The notes beneath the pieces were generated by a model. That model was given only the letters and a program-made list of their open reading frames with translations, did no database searches and was not told the origin of the DNA. A stretch of 64,000 nucleotides of DNA from Eubacterium sp. (GTDB lineage Bacteria; Bacillota; Clostridia; Lachnospirales; Lachnospiraceae). Of the stretch, positions 56,634 to 64,000 are shown piece after piece (position 1 is the first letter of the stretch; each line of letters opens with the position of its first letter). The translations under genes were made by a program, and so were the position numbers. The stretch spans positions 1 to 64,000 of the forward strand of contig JAFYHN010000055.1 in NCBI GenBank assembly GCA_017539165.1, in the 5' to 3' direction.

Positions 56634-57344
56634 TTACTTAATCGCTAATATCCCTTCAAAACACATACTTTTAAAAAATTTATATATTTTTTTAAAACCA
56701 GCCTTTTTAAGTAAATCTACATTTTCCAGACTGGTATTAGGGACTAATACTCCTTTAATTGCTAATGATTTAGCCATTACCTCTTCATAACTAAAACCTT
56801 TAGATATTTTAAATTCACTATATACCATGTTTGAGATATCTTGGAACAAACCAGACTGTTCTTGTACTTTTTCAAACATTATAAACGCCCCACCATAATT
56901 CAAACTGTTATATACTTTATTGACTATACTTTGCCTTTGACTGGGATTTATAAACTGTAATGTATAATAAGATGTAAACAAATCTGTCTGTTCAAAACTA
57001 TAAGTTAACAAATCTGCCTCTTCAAATTTTACATTTGCAAATTCCTTACTTTGCTCACTAGCTTTCTCTACCATTTCTGGAACAATATCCAATCCACGCC
57101 ATTGTATTTTTTTTCCTTTATGATAGGCAGCTAACTCTCTTAAAAGCTCACCAGTTGATGCTCCTAAATCATAGCAAATACTTCCATTTCGACAAAAATA
57201 ATCACTTAGATAACAAATGATCCTATGACCTTCCGTATAAGACATAATTGAATTAGATATGTGATCGTGAAAATGATCAACTAATTGCTTTCCATGGAAA
57301 TCCCAGGAAGCATGATCTTTTTGAATTCCATCTCCAACTAACAT
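56634..57344 (-). CDS. SAM-dependent methyltransferase
   Basis: 236 residues. Class I fold: SAM motif ICYDLGASTGELLREL, WRGLDIVPEMVEKA, FEEADLLTY, FTSYYTLQFINPSQRQSIVNKV and YGGAFIMFEKV. Related to the tRNA cmo5U methyltransferase/CmoA-like and small-molecule enzymes. In cyclopropane-forming pathways a HemN-like radical SAM enzyme works with a methyltransferase like this, so a joint action is conceivable. Its ATG overlaps the preceding HemN-like gene stop. Confidence 0.85.
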   Translation of the reverse strand: MLVGDGIQKDHASWDFHGKQLVDHFHDHISNSIMSYTEGHRIICYLSDYFCRNGSICYDLGASTGELLRELAAYHKGKKIQWRGLDIVPEMVEKASEQSKEFANVKFEEADLLTYSFEQTDLFTSYYTLQFINPSQRQSIVNKVYNSLNYGGAFIMFEKVQEQSGLFQDISNMVYSEFKISKGFSYEEVMAKSLAIKGVLVPNTSLENVDLLKKAGFKKIYKFFKSMCFEGILAIK

Positions 57345-58693
57345 TATTCTGATTCCTCTCCTTTTACATTACTCGTCTTTTGCGAACGAATCATATTTAA
57401 TAAATTTATAAAATCGCGTTCTTTTTGCTCCTTGCTATAAAAAAGTCTGGATATATTTCCCGCAAATATCTTTCCGGTATTGGTAAGCTTCAGTTTTGAC
57501 CCTTCCCAACGAACATATTCGCATTCCAAAAGGTTTTTTATTGTTTTTTCAACATTCTCACCACCGATAATTTCAGACTTATCTATCCACGTCATAGAAG
57601 GAAAAAAAACCATTTTACGAAGGTCATCATCTTCATCACTTGAAACATGACCGTACTCTACAGCATTTTTTGTTATACCAATCATATTAATGTACTGATC
57701 TATTTGATTAGCATTTCTAAAACTATGTTTTTCCACATAACTACGTGCAGATGGTCCTATACCGAGCATAGGATATCCTCTTAAATATCTTTTATATCCA
57801 ATAAACGGTTCATTTTTTAATGAATACAAATTTGAAGACACCTGACTATATTCTGTATTTTCAAAAAACTGTGATACTTGAGAATACATTTCAATTTCTC
57901 TAGCACGACTGGGTTTGATTTCATAATTGCCTTCATAAATCTTTTTAAAAAAGGAAGTGTCAGGATAAATATCCATCCCATGAATATCGATATACTGAGG
58001 TTTTAACTTTATTGCGGTATTTAAATCTTCAAATAACAATTCCTTAGATTGATTGGGCATGTTGTACATCATATCAAACGAATAATCAGTAATCGGCGAA
58101 TTCTTTAATCGCTCAACCAAGTCATATATCTCCTCGTTACGAACAGATATATTCATTGTTTTCTTTAATTTTGAATCAAACGTTTGTATACCAAAACTGA
58201 TCCTATCAACCTTATTCTCAATTAAACCATCTATATATTCTGGTTTGAGTAAATTTTTAACTGTACCTTCCATGGAAATACCACATAATTCACTCAAATC
58301 AAACAAATTAGAAATAGATTTAAATATTTTATTCCAATATTTTATTGGTAATGATGAAGGATCCCCACCACCAATACATATTGTACTTACCTTCCGTTCT
58401 TGAAAGTATTTTTTTTCAGAAAAATACTCTAATTCCTCAATGATAGAATTAACAAATTTATCCAGTTTATCCTCAGAAAAATCACACATTGCTTCCTTAT
58501 AATATGGACAAAATTCACACAATTCGCTACATATCGGAATTTGAATAAATATACGAAATGGTAACTTGTTAGAGGATTCTTCATCCAAAAAATCCAACCA
58601 TCTCTCTGAATCTTTTATTAAATCTCTTTCTTCACATATAACAGGATATATCCATGTTTCTGTCATTCTCTTATCAAAGATTATTTTTTTCAC
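57344..58693 (-). CDS. HemN-like radical SAM enzyme 2
   Basis: 449 residues. Cys55, 59, 62 in ICSELCEFCPYYK; TICIGGGDPSSL; RISFGIQTFDSKLKKTM; DMMYNMPNQ; PMLGIGPSARSYVE. Same architecture and length as the neighbouring paralogues, but the C-terminal tail lacks NPYNQD. The His of the HIP motif before the cysteines is Gln here (IQIPIC). Overlaps both neighbours by one to four bases, so tight coupling. Confidence 0.85.
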   Translation of the reverse strand: MKKIIFDKRMTETWIYPVICEERDLIKDSERWLDFLDEESSNKLPFRIFIQIPICSELCEFCPYYKEAMCDFSEDKLDKFVNSIIEELEYFSEKKYFQERKVSTICIGGGDPSSLPIKYWNKIFKSISNLFDLSELCGISMEGTVKNLLKPEYIDGLIENKVDRISFGIQTFDSKLKKTMNISVRNEEIYDLVERLKNSPITDYSFDMMYNMPNQSKELLFEDLNTAIKLKPQYIDIHGMDIYPDTSFFKKIYEGNYEIKPSRAREIEMYSQVSQFFENTEYSQVSSNLYSLKNEPFIGYKRYLRGYPMLGIGPSARSYVEKHSFRNANQIDQYINMIGITKNAVEYGHVSSDEDDDLRKMVFFPSMTWIDKSEIIGGENVEKTIKNLLECEYVRWEGSKLKLTNTGKIFAGNISRLFYSKEQKERDFINLLNMIRSQKTSNVKGEESE

Positions 58694-60048
58694 TTTCCCG
58701 TTCCCATATTATCTTGATTATAAGGATTTGTTTTATCTATCATTGACTTAACTACCGTTTTTAAATTATATTCCTTTTGTTTTTCACTAAAGAAATATGA
58801 AGCAACGTTTCCACAATATATTTTTCCACGATGAGTCAATTTCAAAACATCATTTTCCCACTCTACATAACCATTTTTATGTAATATTTCTATTTTATCT
58901 AAGATTTTTTTGTCTTGAGGAATGTATTCCTTCTCTATATATCCAAGCTGCGGGAAAAATACCATTACTCTTTCCATATCCTCTTCTTGAGTTGCTATAT
59001 TTCCAGCTTCAATTGGGAATTTATATTCTGAAATTCTCTTAATATACTCTTTCACCGAACAACAATCTCTATAGCTTCTTCTTTCAATATACGTTCTTGC
59101 AGAAGGACCTATTCCTAAAACGGGATTTGATCTAGACTGATTAATAAACGTTTTGAACGGTTTTTCTCTCTTTTTAGAGAAGTAAATTGAGCCTAAATGC
59201 TTATACCCTTTCTTCTCATAACCCTCAATATACTTTTCATACATCAAAACTTCCATCTCATTCGTCGGTTTAGTGGAAAAGTATTTTCCTTCATTAATTA
59301 CCTGTTCAAATTTAGTATTGGGATATACATTGAGATTATGAATATCAATATACTCTGCGTCCATCTTTATACTTTTCTCAATATCCACATCAATGTCTTC
59401 TAATGTTTGATCAGGGAAATTGTAAATCATATCAAATGAAAAGCAGTCTAGTCCTTTATTATGTAATAAGTCGGAAAGATTATATATTTCCTCTTCGGAC
59501 GGTTTTAAAAATACTTTTTTTCTAATATTCTCATTAAATGTTTGAACTCCGAAACTTAGATGTTTTCCATCTATACTTTTAAACCAATCTAACTTTTCTT
59601 CATTTGAAAGACTCCAAACATGTCCCTCTAATGACACAACAAAATCCTCAGTAATCGTAAAGTTCTTCACAACTGTATCTAATAATTCTTGAAGGTATTT
59701 AACATCAATTATTGCTCCGTCTCCGCCTCCGAAATATAAAGAGGTTACCTTGTTTTTCTTAAAAAACTCTGTTTCAGAATACATTTTCAATTCAGTCTTT
59801 ATAGCCTCAATCAATGGCTTAATATCATCATCACTTAAGGATGAATATCTCACCTTATAATAAGGACAAAAAAAACAAAATGAATTACAATACGGAATAT
59901 GAATATAGATATTTACAGGCAGATCATTCGATGGTGCTTGATTTAAATAACTCATAAAATCCGGAAGCATAATCTCATCGCTATAATACTTACTTATTCT
60001 TGGATATACCCAAACCTCTGTTTGACGTTCATTAAACAATTGCTCCAC
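58690..60048 (-). CDS. HemN-like radical SAM enzyme 3
   Basis: 452 residues. Cys54, 58, 61 in YCNSFCFFCPYYK; SLYFGGGDGAI; HLSFGVQTFNENIRKKV; DMIYNFPDQ; PVLGIGPSARTYIE; tail NPYNQDNMGTGK as in paralogue 1. The common SYRDCCSV / NYRNVCSV block indicates relatively recent duplication. Acts presumably on a carrier-bound or free intermediate of the cluster. Confidence 0.85.
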   Translation of the reverse strand: MEQLFNERQTEVWVYPRISKYYSDEIMLPDFMSYLNQAPSNDLPVNIYIHIPYCNSFCFFCPYYKVRYSSLSDDDIKPLIEAIKTELKMYSETEFFKKNKVTSLYFGGGDGAIIDVKYLQELLDTVVKNFTITEDFVVSLEGHVWSLSNEEKLDWFKSIDGKHLSFGVQTFNENIRKKVFLKPSEEEIYNLSDLLHNKGLDCFSFDMIYNFPDQTLEDIDVDIEKSIKMDAEYIDIHNLNVYPNTKFEQVINEGKYFSTKPTNEMEVLMYEKYIEGYEKKGYKHLGSIYFSKKREKPFKTFINQSRSNPVLGIGPSARTYIERRSYRDCCSVKEYIKRISEYKFPIEAGNIATQEEDMERVMVFFPQLGYIEKEYIPQDKKILDKIEILHKNGYVEWENDVLKLTHRGKIYCGNVASYFFSEKQKEYNLKTVVKSMIDKTNPYNQDNMGTGK

Positions 60049-60073
60049 TTACTCTTTATCCTCGCTTTCATTA

Positions 60074-61024
60074 TTAATTTACAAAAGAATTTTTAATATT
60101 AGGATTATATAGTTCCGTATTTAAATATCTTTCTCCCGTATCCGGAAGAAAAGCCACTATTTTCTTATCTTTATTCTCTGGTCTTTTTGCAAGTTCCATA
60201 GCGACCCACGTTGCTGCTCCTGATGATATCCCAGCAAAAATACCTTGTTTTTTAGCCAACGCTCTCGCTGTATCTAAGGCATCTTGATCCTCAACTTTAA
60301 TTACTTCGTCTAGCAAATCCCTATCTAGAATATCTGGAATAAACCCGGCTCCAATACCTTGAATTTTATGAGGACCTTTTTTTTCGCCAGATAAAACCGC
60401 AGATCCAGCTGGTTCTACACCAATAATTTTTATATCTGGATTTTTTTTCTTTAATAAATGACCAGTTCCAGTAATCGTTCCTCCGGTTCCTATTCCTGCC
60501 ACAAAAAAATCAATTTGCCCTTCGGTATCACTCCAAATTTCTTCTCCTGTAGTTAATTCATGGGCTAAAGGATTATTAATATTTGTTATTTGAGAAGGAA
60601 TAAATGCCTTGGGTAGTTCACTAGCAATTTTATCTGCTTCCAAAAAAGCTTTCTTCATTCCAAATACTCCTGGTGTTAATACCACCGTAGCACCCATAGC
60701 TTTAATATGATTAATCTTATCAATACTCATCGTATCTGGAATTACTAATATAATTTTTAACCCTAATGCCGATGCCACATGAGCTAATCCAATTCCTGTG
60801 TTACCACTTGTCCCCTCTACAATTGTTGTATCTTTGTCAATAAGCCCCTCTTCCATAGCTTTTTTTATCATATTATATGCGGGTCTATCTTTAGCACTTC
60901 CTCCAGGATTAAAACATTCTAATTTTGCTATCACTTCTGCATATAATTTTGAATTATCTACACTTGATAATCGTACTAATGGTGTATTTCCAATCAAATC
61001 TATAACAGAATCATATATTCTCAT
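60074..61024 (-). CDS. cysK: Cysteine synthase family PLP enzyme
   Basis: 316 residues, full-length OASS-A type. PLP Lys in NPGGSAKDRPAYNMI, substrate loop EGTSGNTGIG, phosphate loop GIGTGGTITG, and the C-terminal SSGAA and FLPDTGERYL. In primary metabolism it makes cysteine from O-acetylserine and sulfide. Inside this cluster it may instead perform a beta-replacement on an activated serine to give an unusual amino acid (as SbnA-type enzymes do). No cysE is adjacent, which favours the specialised role only weakly. Confidence 0.85.
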   Translation of the reverse strand: MRIYDSVIDLIGNTPLVRLSSVDNSKLYAEVIAKLECFNPGGSAKDRPAYNMIKKAMEEGLIDKDTTIVEGTSGNTGIGLAHVASALGLKIILVIPDTMSIDKINHIKAMGATVVLTPGVFGMKKAFLEADKIASELPKAFIPSQITNINNPLAHELTTGEEIWSDTEGQIDFFVAGIGTGGTITGTGHLLKKKNPDIKIIGVEPAGSAVLSGEKKGPHKIQGIGAGFIPDILDRDLLDEVIKVEDQDALDTARALAKKQGIFAGISSGAATWVAMELAKRPENKDKKIVAFLPDTGERYLNTELYNPNIKNSFVN

Positions 61025-61070
61025 AATCCCTCTCCTATCTATTCACATTTTATTAAATGCATTATTCAAT

Positions 61071-61871
61071 TTATATTGACTTTAGCCATGTCACCGATTT
61101 TTCTATATACTCATACATGTCTTCTGCCCCATAATGTTCGATTGAGTATATTCCCTCGTATCCGATTGTCTTCAAAACATCAATTATTTCTTGTATATGA
61201 ATAGATCCAGATCCTACAGCACACGGATACAGTTTTCTTCCACTTACAGAAATAGTTGGTGCTTCATTTTTATTCTGAAGCATTGATCTATCCTTTAAAT
61301 GGACATGATGTACTTTATTCTTTAGCTTTTGGATATATTCCATTTCGTCTTCATCCCAAAATGCAAAATTTCCGGTATCAAAAACACATTTCAATGATTC
61401 ACATTGTTCAAGAAATAAGATAACCCCTTCACCTGATAGAGGTGACATAGAATTATCAAAAGTTTCAATTTCCACCGTCACATTTTTATCCTGAGCATAT
61501 TTACACAATATATTTATTCCCTGAATCATTTTATGTATCTGATTATCTTTTATATCATCACTCAACAACCCTGGCAGGATTAAAACCTCTTTTACTTCTA
61601 AGTCATTAGATATATCTATTATCTGATATTCCTTGTCATAATCCCCTTCTTTATTAAGATTACACTCATGACATATACATCCAATCTTCAGTCCGGAATC
61701 ATCCAGGATATTCATCGTTTGAGAATAATCGCTCAGTAGGAAACGAGAATTGAGATCAACATATTCCACACCCATGGTTCGAACAGTTTTTGCAGCCTCT
61801 TTAATCGAGATGTTTTTCTGTTCAGCCATAGACACTATATGATCATAAAAAATAGAGATTTTATTTTTCAT
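61071..61871 (-). CDS. Sugar phosphate isomerase/epimerase-like TIM-barrel protein
   Basis: 266 residues of the xylose-isomerase-like (AP endonuclease 2) superfamily. Candidate metal ligands: Glu in VEIETFD, Asp in CVFDTGNF, His in HVHLKD, Glu in YSIEHYGAEDMYEY. Its start overlaps the upstream radical SAM gene by 11 bases. Family members isomerise or epimerise sugars, inosose and related compounds, so it may supply or modify a sugar-like precursor. Substrate unknown. Confidence 0.75.
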   Translation of the reverse strand: MKNKISIFYDHIVSMAEQKNISIKEAAKTVRTMGVEYVDLNSRFLLSDYSQTMNILDDSGLKIGCICHECNLNKEGDYDKEYQIIDISNDLEVKEVLILPGLLSDDIKDNQIHKMIQGINILCKYAQDKNVTVEIETFDNSMSPLSGEGVILFLEQCESLKCVFDTGNFAFWDEDEMEYIQKLKNKVHHVHLKDRSMLQNKNEAPTISVSGRKLYPCAVGSGSIHIQEIIDVLKTIGYEGIYSIEHYGAEDMYEYIEKSVTWLKSI

Positions 61872-63237
61872 GTTCTCCGCTCTCCCACATCTCTCTAACG
61901 CAAGAACTTAACTTATCCAAATCATAGGCAAATGGTTGCATTTTTCTAATAGTCTTTTTATTATCACGCACGATCTCATAATTGTAATGATATGCACCTT
62001 CATAAGATATTCTCATCGTATAAAGAATACTGTACAACCACACCAGATACTTTCTTTCGTCGCTATTTAATATACTTGGGTAATCTACAGTTGTTGTATT
62101 TCCAAATGCAGTAAATAATTCAGGAGTAAGAAGTTTTTCATCAATGTCGAATTTGCAATCCTCGTACTCATTAAATATTGCATATGAACTATCAAGGTAA
62201 TCTGCAAACTTATATGTATTCTCTACTTTTTCCCATGTCTCTTCAGGAAATCCGACGATATAGAAGGCCATAGTAATGATTCCAAGTCCATTGGCGTACG
62301 CTATGATTTCCTTCATTCTTTCCGGTTTTCCTTTTACACTGTTGTATGTTTTCAGTATTTCTGCATCACCTGATTCAACACCAAAACAGATAAGGAACAC
62401 ACCTGCTTTATGTAACATCGTAATTAATTCTTCATCAAGACTTGAAAGTCGAGTCTCACATATCAACTGTACCTTTATATTCTGTTCTATTATCTTTTTG
62501 CAGAATTCCATAATTCTAGCTTTGTCCGAAGTGAAATACTGATCTCTGAACTGAATAACTTCCGCTCCCAGCTCTACTAGCTTTTTAACGTCTTCGACCA
62601 TTCGATCTACATCTCTGAATTCAACCTTTTCATAATAGAGTTTGTACGGACAATATGAACATGCCATCGGGCATCCTCTGCTCGCCTGTAGAGTAAGTCT
62701 TACCCTTTTTTCATCATCTAGATATCTTTTATAATTCACCAATGTATAATCAGGAGTAGGCATATCATTTATGCCTAAATTCTCCGAATTCGGATTCAGG
62801 TAATGTAAAGCAAATTCATCAATTGGCTCTTCGATAACCTGATTGATCTCATCAACGTTTTCGTCTATCCATTTCTTGATTATCTTTGACGCATGCCCAC
62901 CAATCTTTATTTCTGCCTCTGGGATTAACATTTTTATTCTTTTGAGAAGTTCTATATCAGAACGAATTGTAGGAGCAGTCGTTTTGAGAATAATCATGTC
63001 ATATTTTTTACCCTCGAGCTTTTTTAACAACTCATCTGGAAGCATCTTATCTTCTAGCACTGCATCAATAAACTCAACTTCATAATCCGGATTTTCTTTG
63101 AAAATAGTAGCCGCTGTAAGTAATGTTAAATCCGGAAATACATCGCGAGTATTTAAGTGTTCCCCAAGCTCACCATGTGCATCACTATGTATGGTTATTC
63201 CGTAATATGCTCTTAAAAATAATACCTTTTTTATCAT
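61861..63237 (-). CDS. B12-binding-type radical SAM enzyme, first gene of the cluster
   Basis: 458 residues from ATG 63237 (AAAGGATG upstream). N-terminal Rossmann domain with SDAHGELGEHLNT and KIGGHASKI, then the cysteines Cys189, 193, 196 (CPMACSYCPYK), VIQFRDQYFTSD, LICETRLSSLD, FLICFGVESGDAEIL and AFYIVGFPEETWE. This is the architecture of cobalamin-dependent radical SAM methyltransferases and related BchE-type enzymes; the cobalamin-binding His is not certain. Because it opens the operon, its promoter controls the set. Confidence 0.87.
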   Translation of the reverse strand: MIKKVLFLRAYYGITIHSDAHGELGEHLNTRDVFPDLTLLTAATIFKENPDYEVEFIDAVLEDKMLPDELLKKLEGKKYDMIILKTTAPTIRSDIELLKRIKMLIPEAEIKIGGHASKIIKKWIDENVDEINQVIEEPIDEFALHYLNPNSENLGINDMPTPDYTLVNYKRYLDDEKRVRLTLQASRGCPMACSYCPYKLYYEKVEFRDVDRMVEDVKKLVELGAEVIQFRDQYFTSDKARIMEFCKKIIEQNIKVQLICETRLSSLDEELITMLHKAGVFLICFGVESGDAEILKTYNSVKGKPERMKEIIAYANGLGIITMAFYIVGFPEETWEKVENTYKFADYLDSSYAIFNEYEDCKFDIDEKLLTPELFTAFGNTTTVDYPSILNSDERKYLVWLYSILYTMRISYEGAYHYNYEIVRDNKKTIRKMQPFAYDLDKLSSCVREMWESGEHEK

Positions 63238-63260
63238 CTTGCATCCTTTCCCACCTAACA

Positions 63261-63287
63261 CATCTATGTTTGATTAGACATTGTCAA
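63261..63287 (-). promoter_or_regulatory. Possible promoter of the biosynthetic operon
   Basis: TTGACA on the minus strand (63287-63282) with TAGATG (63266-63261) 15 bases on, 24 bases before the first gene of the cluster. The -35 is perfect, the -10 and spacing are poor; read-through from metK is an alternative. No terminator is obvious between metK and the cluster. Confidence 0.35.
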
Positions 63288-63299
63288 ATTTATTACATC

Positions 63300-64000
63300 T
63301 TAGTTAATATAATTCTTCAATGCCTCAACCTTATCCAGTCTTTCCCAAGGCAGGTCAATATCTACTCTTCCAAAATGTCCATATGCAGCAGTCTGCTTGT
63401 AGATAGGTCTTCTAAGATCAAGCATTTTTATTATTCCGGCAGGTCTGAGATCAAAGTTTTCATTTATAACGTCTGACAGAACGTTGTCATCTATCTTTCC
63501 GGTTCCGAATGTATCTACCACGATTGATACTGGCTTTGCTACTCCTATCGCATATGCCAACTGGATCTCACACTTGTCTGCAAGCCCTGCTGCAACTATA
63601 TTTTTAGCTGCATATCTTGCTGCATAGGCTGCAGATCTATCAACCTTTGTACAGTCTTTTCCTGAGAACGCTCCACCACCGTGTCTTCCATATCCACCAT
63701 ATGTATCTACGATAATCTTTCTTCCTGTCAGTCCTGAATCACCATTAGGACCTCCGATAACAAAACGTCCTGTTGGATTGATAAAATACTTTGTATCCTC
63801 ATCAACCATGTCTTTAGGAAGAACTAGTTCAAAAACATATTTTTTTATATCTTCGTGAATCTGCTCCTGTGTAATCTTAGGATCATGCTGAGTTGATAAA
63901 ACAACTGTATCTATTCTTAGAGGCTTTCCGTCTTTTCCATATTCAATAGACACCTGGCTCTTTCCATCAGGTCTTAAGTAACTTAAGGTTCCGTTTTTTC
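63300..64000 (-). CDS. metK: S-adenosylmethionine synthetase (C-terminal part, cut by the window end)
   Basis: The gene enters from the right edge; about 233 C-terminal codons are visible. Clear MetK blocks: [80 protein letters not shown]. It makes SAM from methionine and ATP. As a core gene it probably marks the edge of the cluster; it also makes the cofactor consumed by five radical SAM enzymes and a methyltransferase just downstream. Confidence 0.96.
   Translation of the reverse strand, partial: KNGTLSYLRPDGKSQVSIEYGKDGKPLRIDTVVLSTQHDPKITQEQIHEDIKKYVFELVLPKDMVDEDTKYFINPTGRFVIGGPNGDSGLTGRKIIVDTYGGYGRHGGGAFSGKDCTKVDRSAAYAARYAAKNIVAAGLADKCEIQLAYAIGVAKPVSIVVDTFGTGKIDDNVLSDVINENFDLRPAGIIKMLDLRRPIYKQTAAYGHFGRVDIDLPWERLDKVEALKNYIN

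Noticed and set aside
54980-60048. HemN-like genes as heme biosynthesis (HemN/HemW)
   Set aside because: Three tandem paralogues inside a carrier-protein cluster with a distinct CPYYK motif and shared tails fit specialised chemistry better; no other heme genes are near.
41135-63237. RiPP cluster with radical SAM maturases
   Set aside because: No short precursor ORF with a ribosome site lies in the tight gaps, and no SPASM-type or RRE domain was recognised. The 16-codon gene is outside the operon on the other strand and is treated as a possible signal.
41135-63237. NRPS or PKS cluster
   Set aside because: No condensation, adenylation, ketosynthase or thioesterase domain is present; only a lone carrier protein.

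Overview
The window looks like a chromosome segment of a low-GC, plant-fibre-degrading Firmicute, most likely a Lachnospiraceae member of the Butyrivibrio/Pseudobutyrivibrio kind. Supporting features are strong AGGAGG ribosome sites, a T-box-controlled trp operon, a type III glutamine synthetase, an ANTAR regulator beside a short glutamine synthetase, a modular GH10 xylanase with CBMs, and a cytoplasmic GH5 enzyme. This is inference from gene content; no rRNA or tRNA gene was seen.

Layout. 1-7.4 kb: secreted and membrane proteins (GH18 lipoprotein, three tandem secreted zinc peptidases, a membrane alpha/beta hydrolase, a CPBP protease), with a palindromic repeat family and a decayed CPBP copy. 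7.5-13.3 kb: a MITE-like fold-back element, then trpF-C-D-G-E and an ACT-domain gene (minus strand) behind a Trp T-box; trpB and trpA are not here. 13.3-21.5 kb: nitrogen block with glutamine synthetase III, ANTAR antiterminator, short GS-like gene, pyrG, and an ammonium transporter fused to a PII domain. 21.7-29.2 kb: xylanase, amidase/beta-lactamase-fold fusion, sugar-sensor/GGDEF fusion, HAD/esterase chimera. 29.3-37.4 kb: gltD, gltB and purF with a second fold-back element.

Five transcription units in these blocks (GSIII, pyrG-glnA-ANTAR, amtB, gltBD, purF) begin with the same leader: a short hairpin with an A-x-x-G hexaloop (AAAGGC, AAAGGT or AATGGC) whose 3' half is also the 5' half of an intrinsic terminator. 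That is the layout expected for ANTAR-controlled antitermination, and the only ANTAR protein seen lies inside the set. I infer a local glutamine/glutamate antitermination regulon.

37.4-41.1 kb: a lipoprotein, an AgrC-like kinase and a LytTR regulator, and a divergent 16-codon gene (MTRSDIFDWFRENGWP) with its own promoter, direct-repeat operator and terminator: a candidate peptide-signalling unit. 41.1-63.2 kb: a visibly AT-richer block, all minus strand and mostly with tiny gaps or overlaps, that reads as an uncharacterised biosynthetic cluster. It has a stand-alone carrier protein, an aminoacyl:carrier-protein ligase related to seryl-tRNA synthetase, an acyl-CoA dehydrogenase with its own ETF pair, a BtrH-like acyltransferase, five radical-SAM enzymes (three tandem HemN-like paralogues, two with N-terminal Rossmann/B12-type regions), a methyltransferase, a CysK-like PLP enzyme, a sugar isomerase-like protein, a GT2, a DinB-like protein and two ABC export systems. 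There is no NRPS, PKS or in-cluster precursor peptide. The product cannot be named from sequence; a carrier-bound amino acid that is desaturated, radically alkylated and passed to an acceptor is the working model. The window ends inside metK, the SAM synthetase gene.
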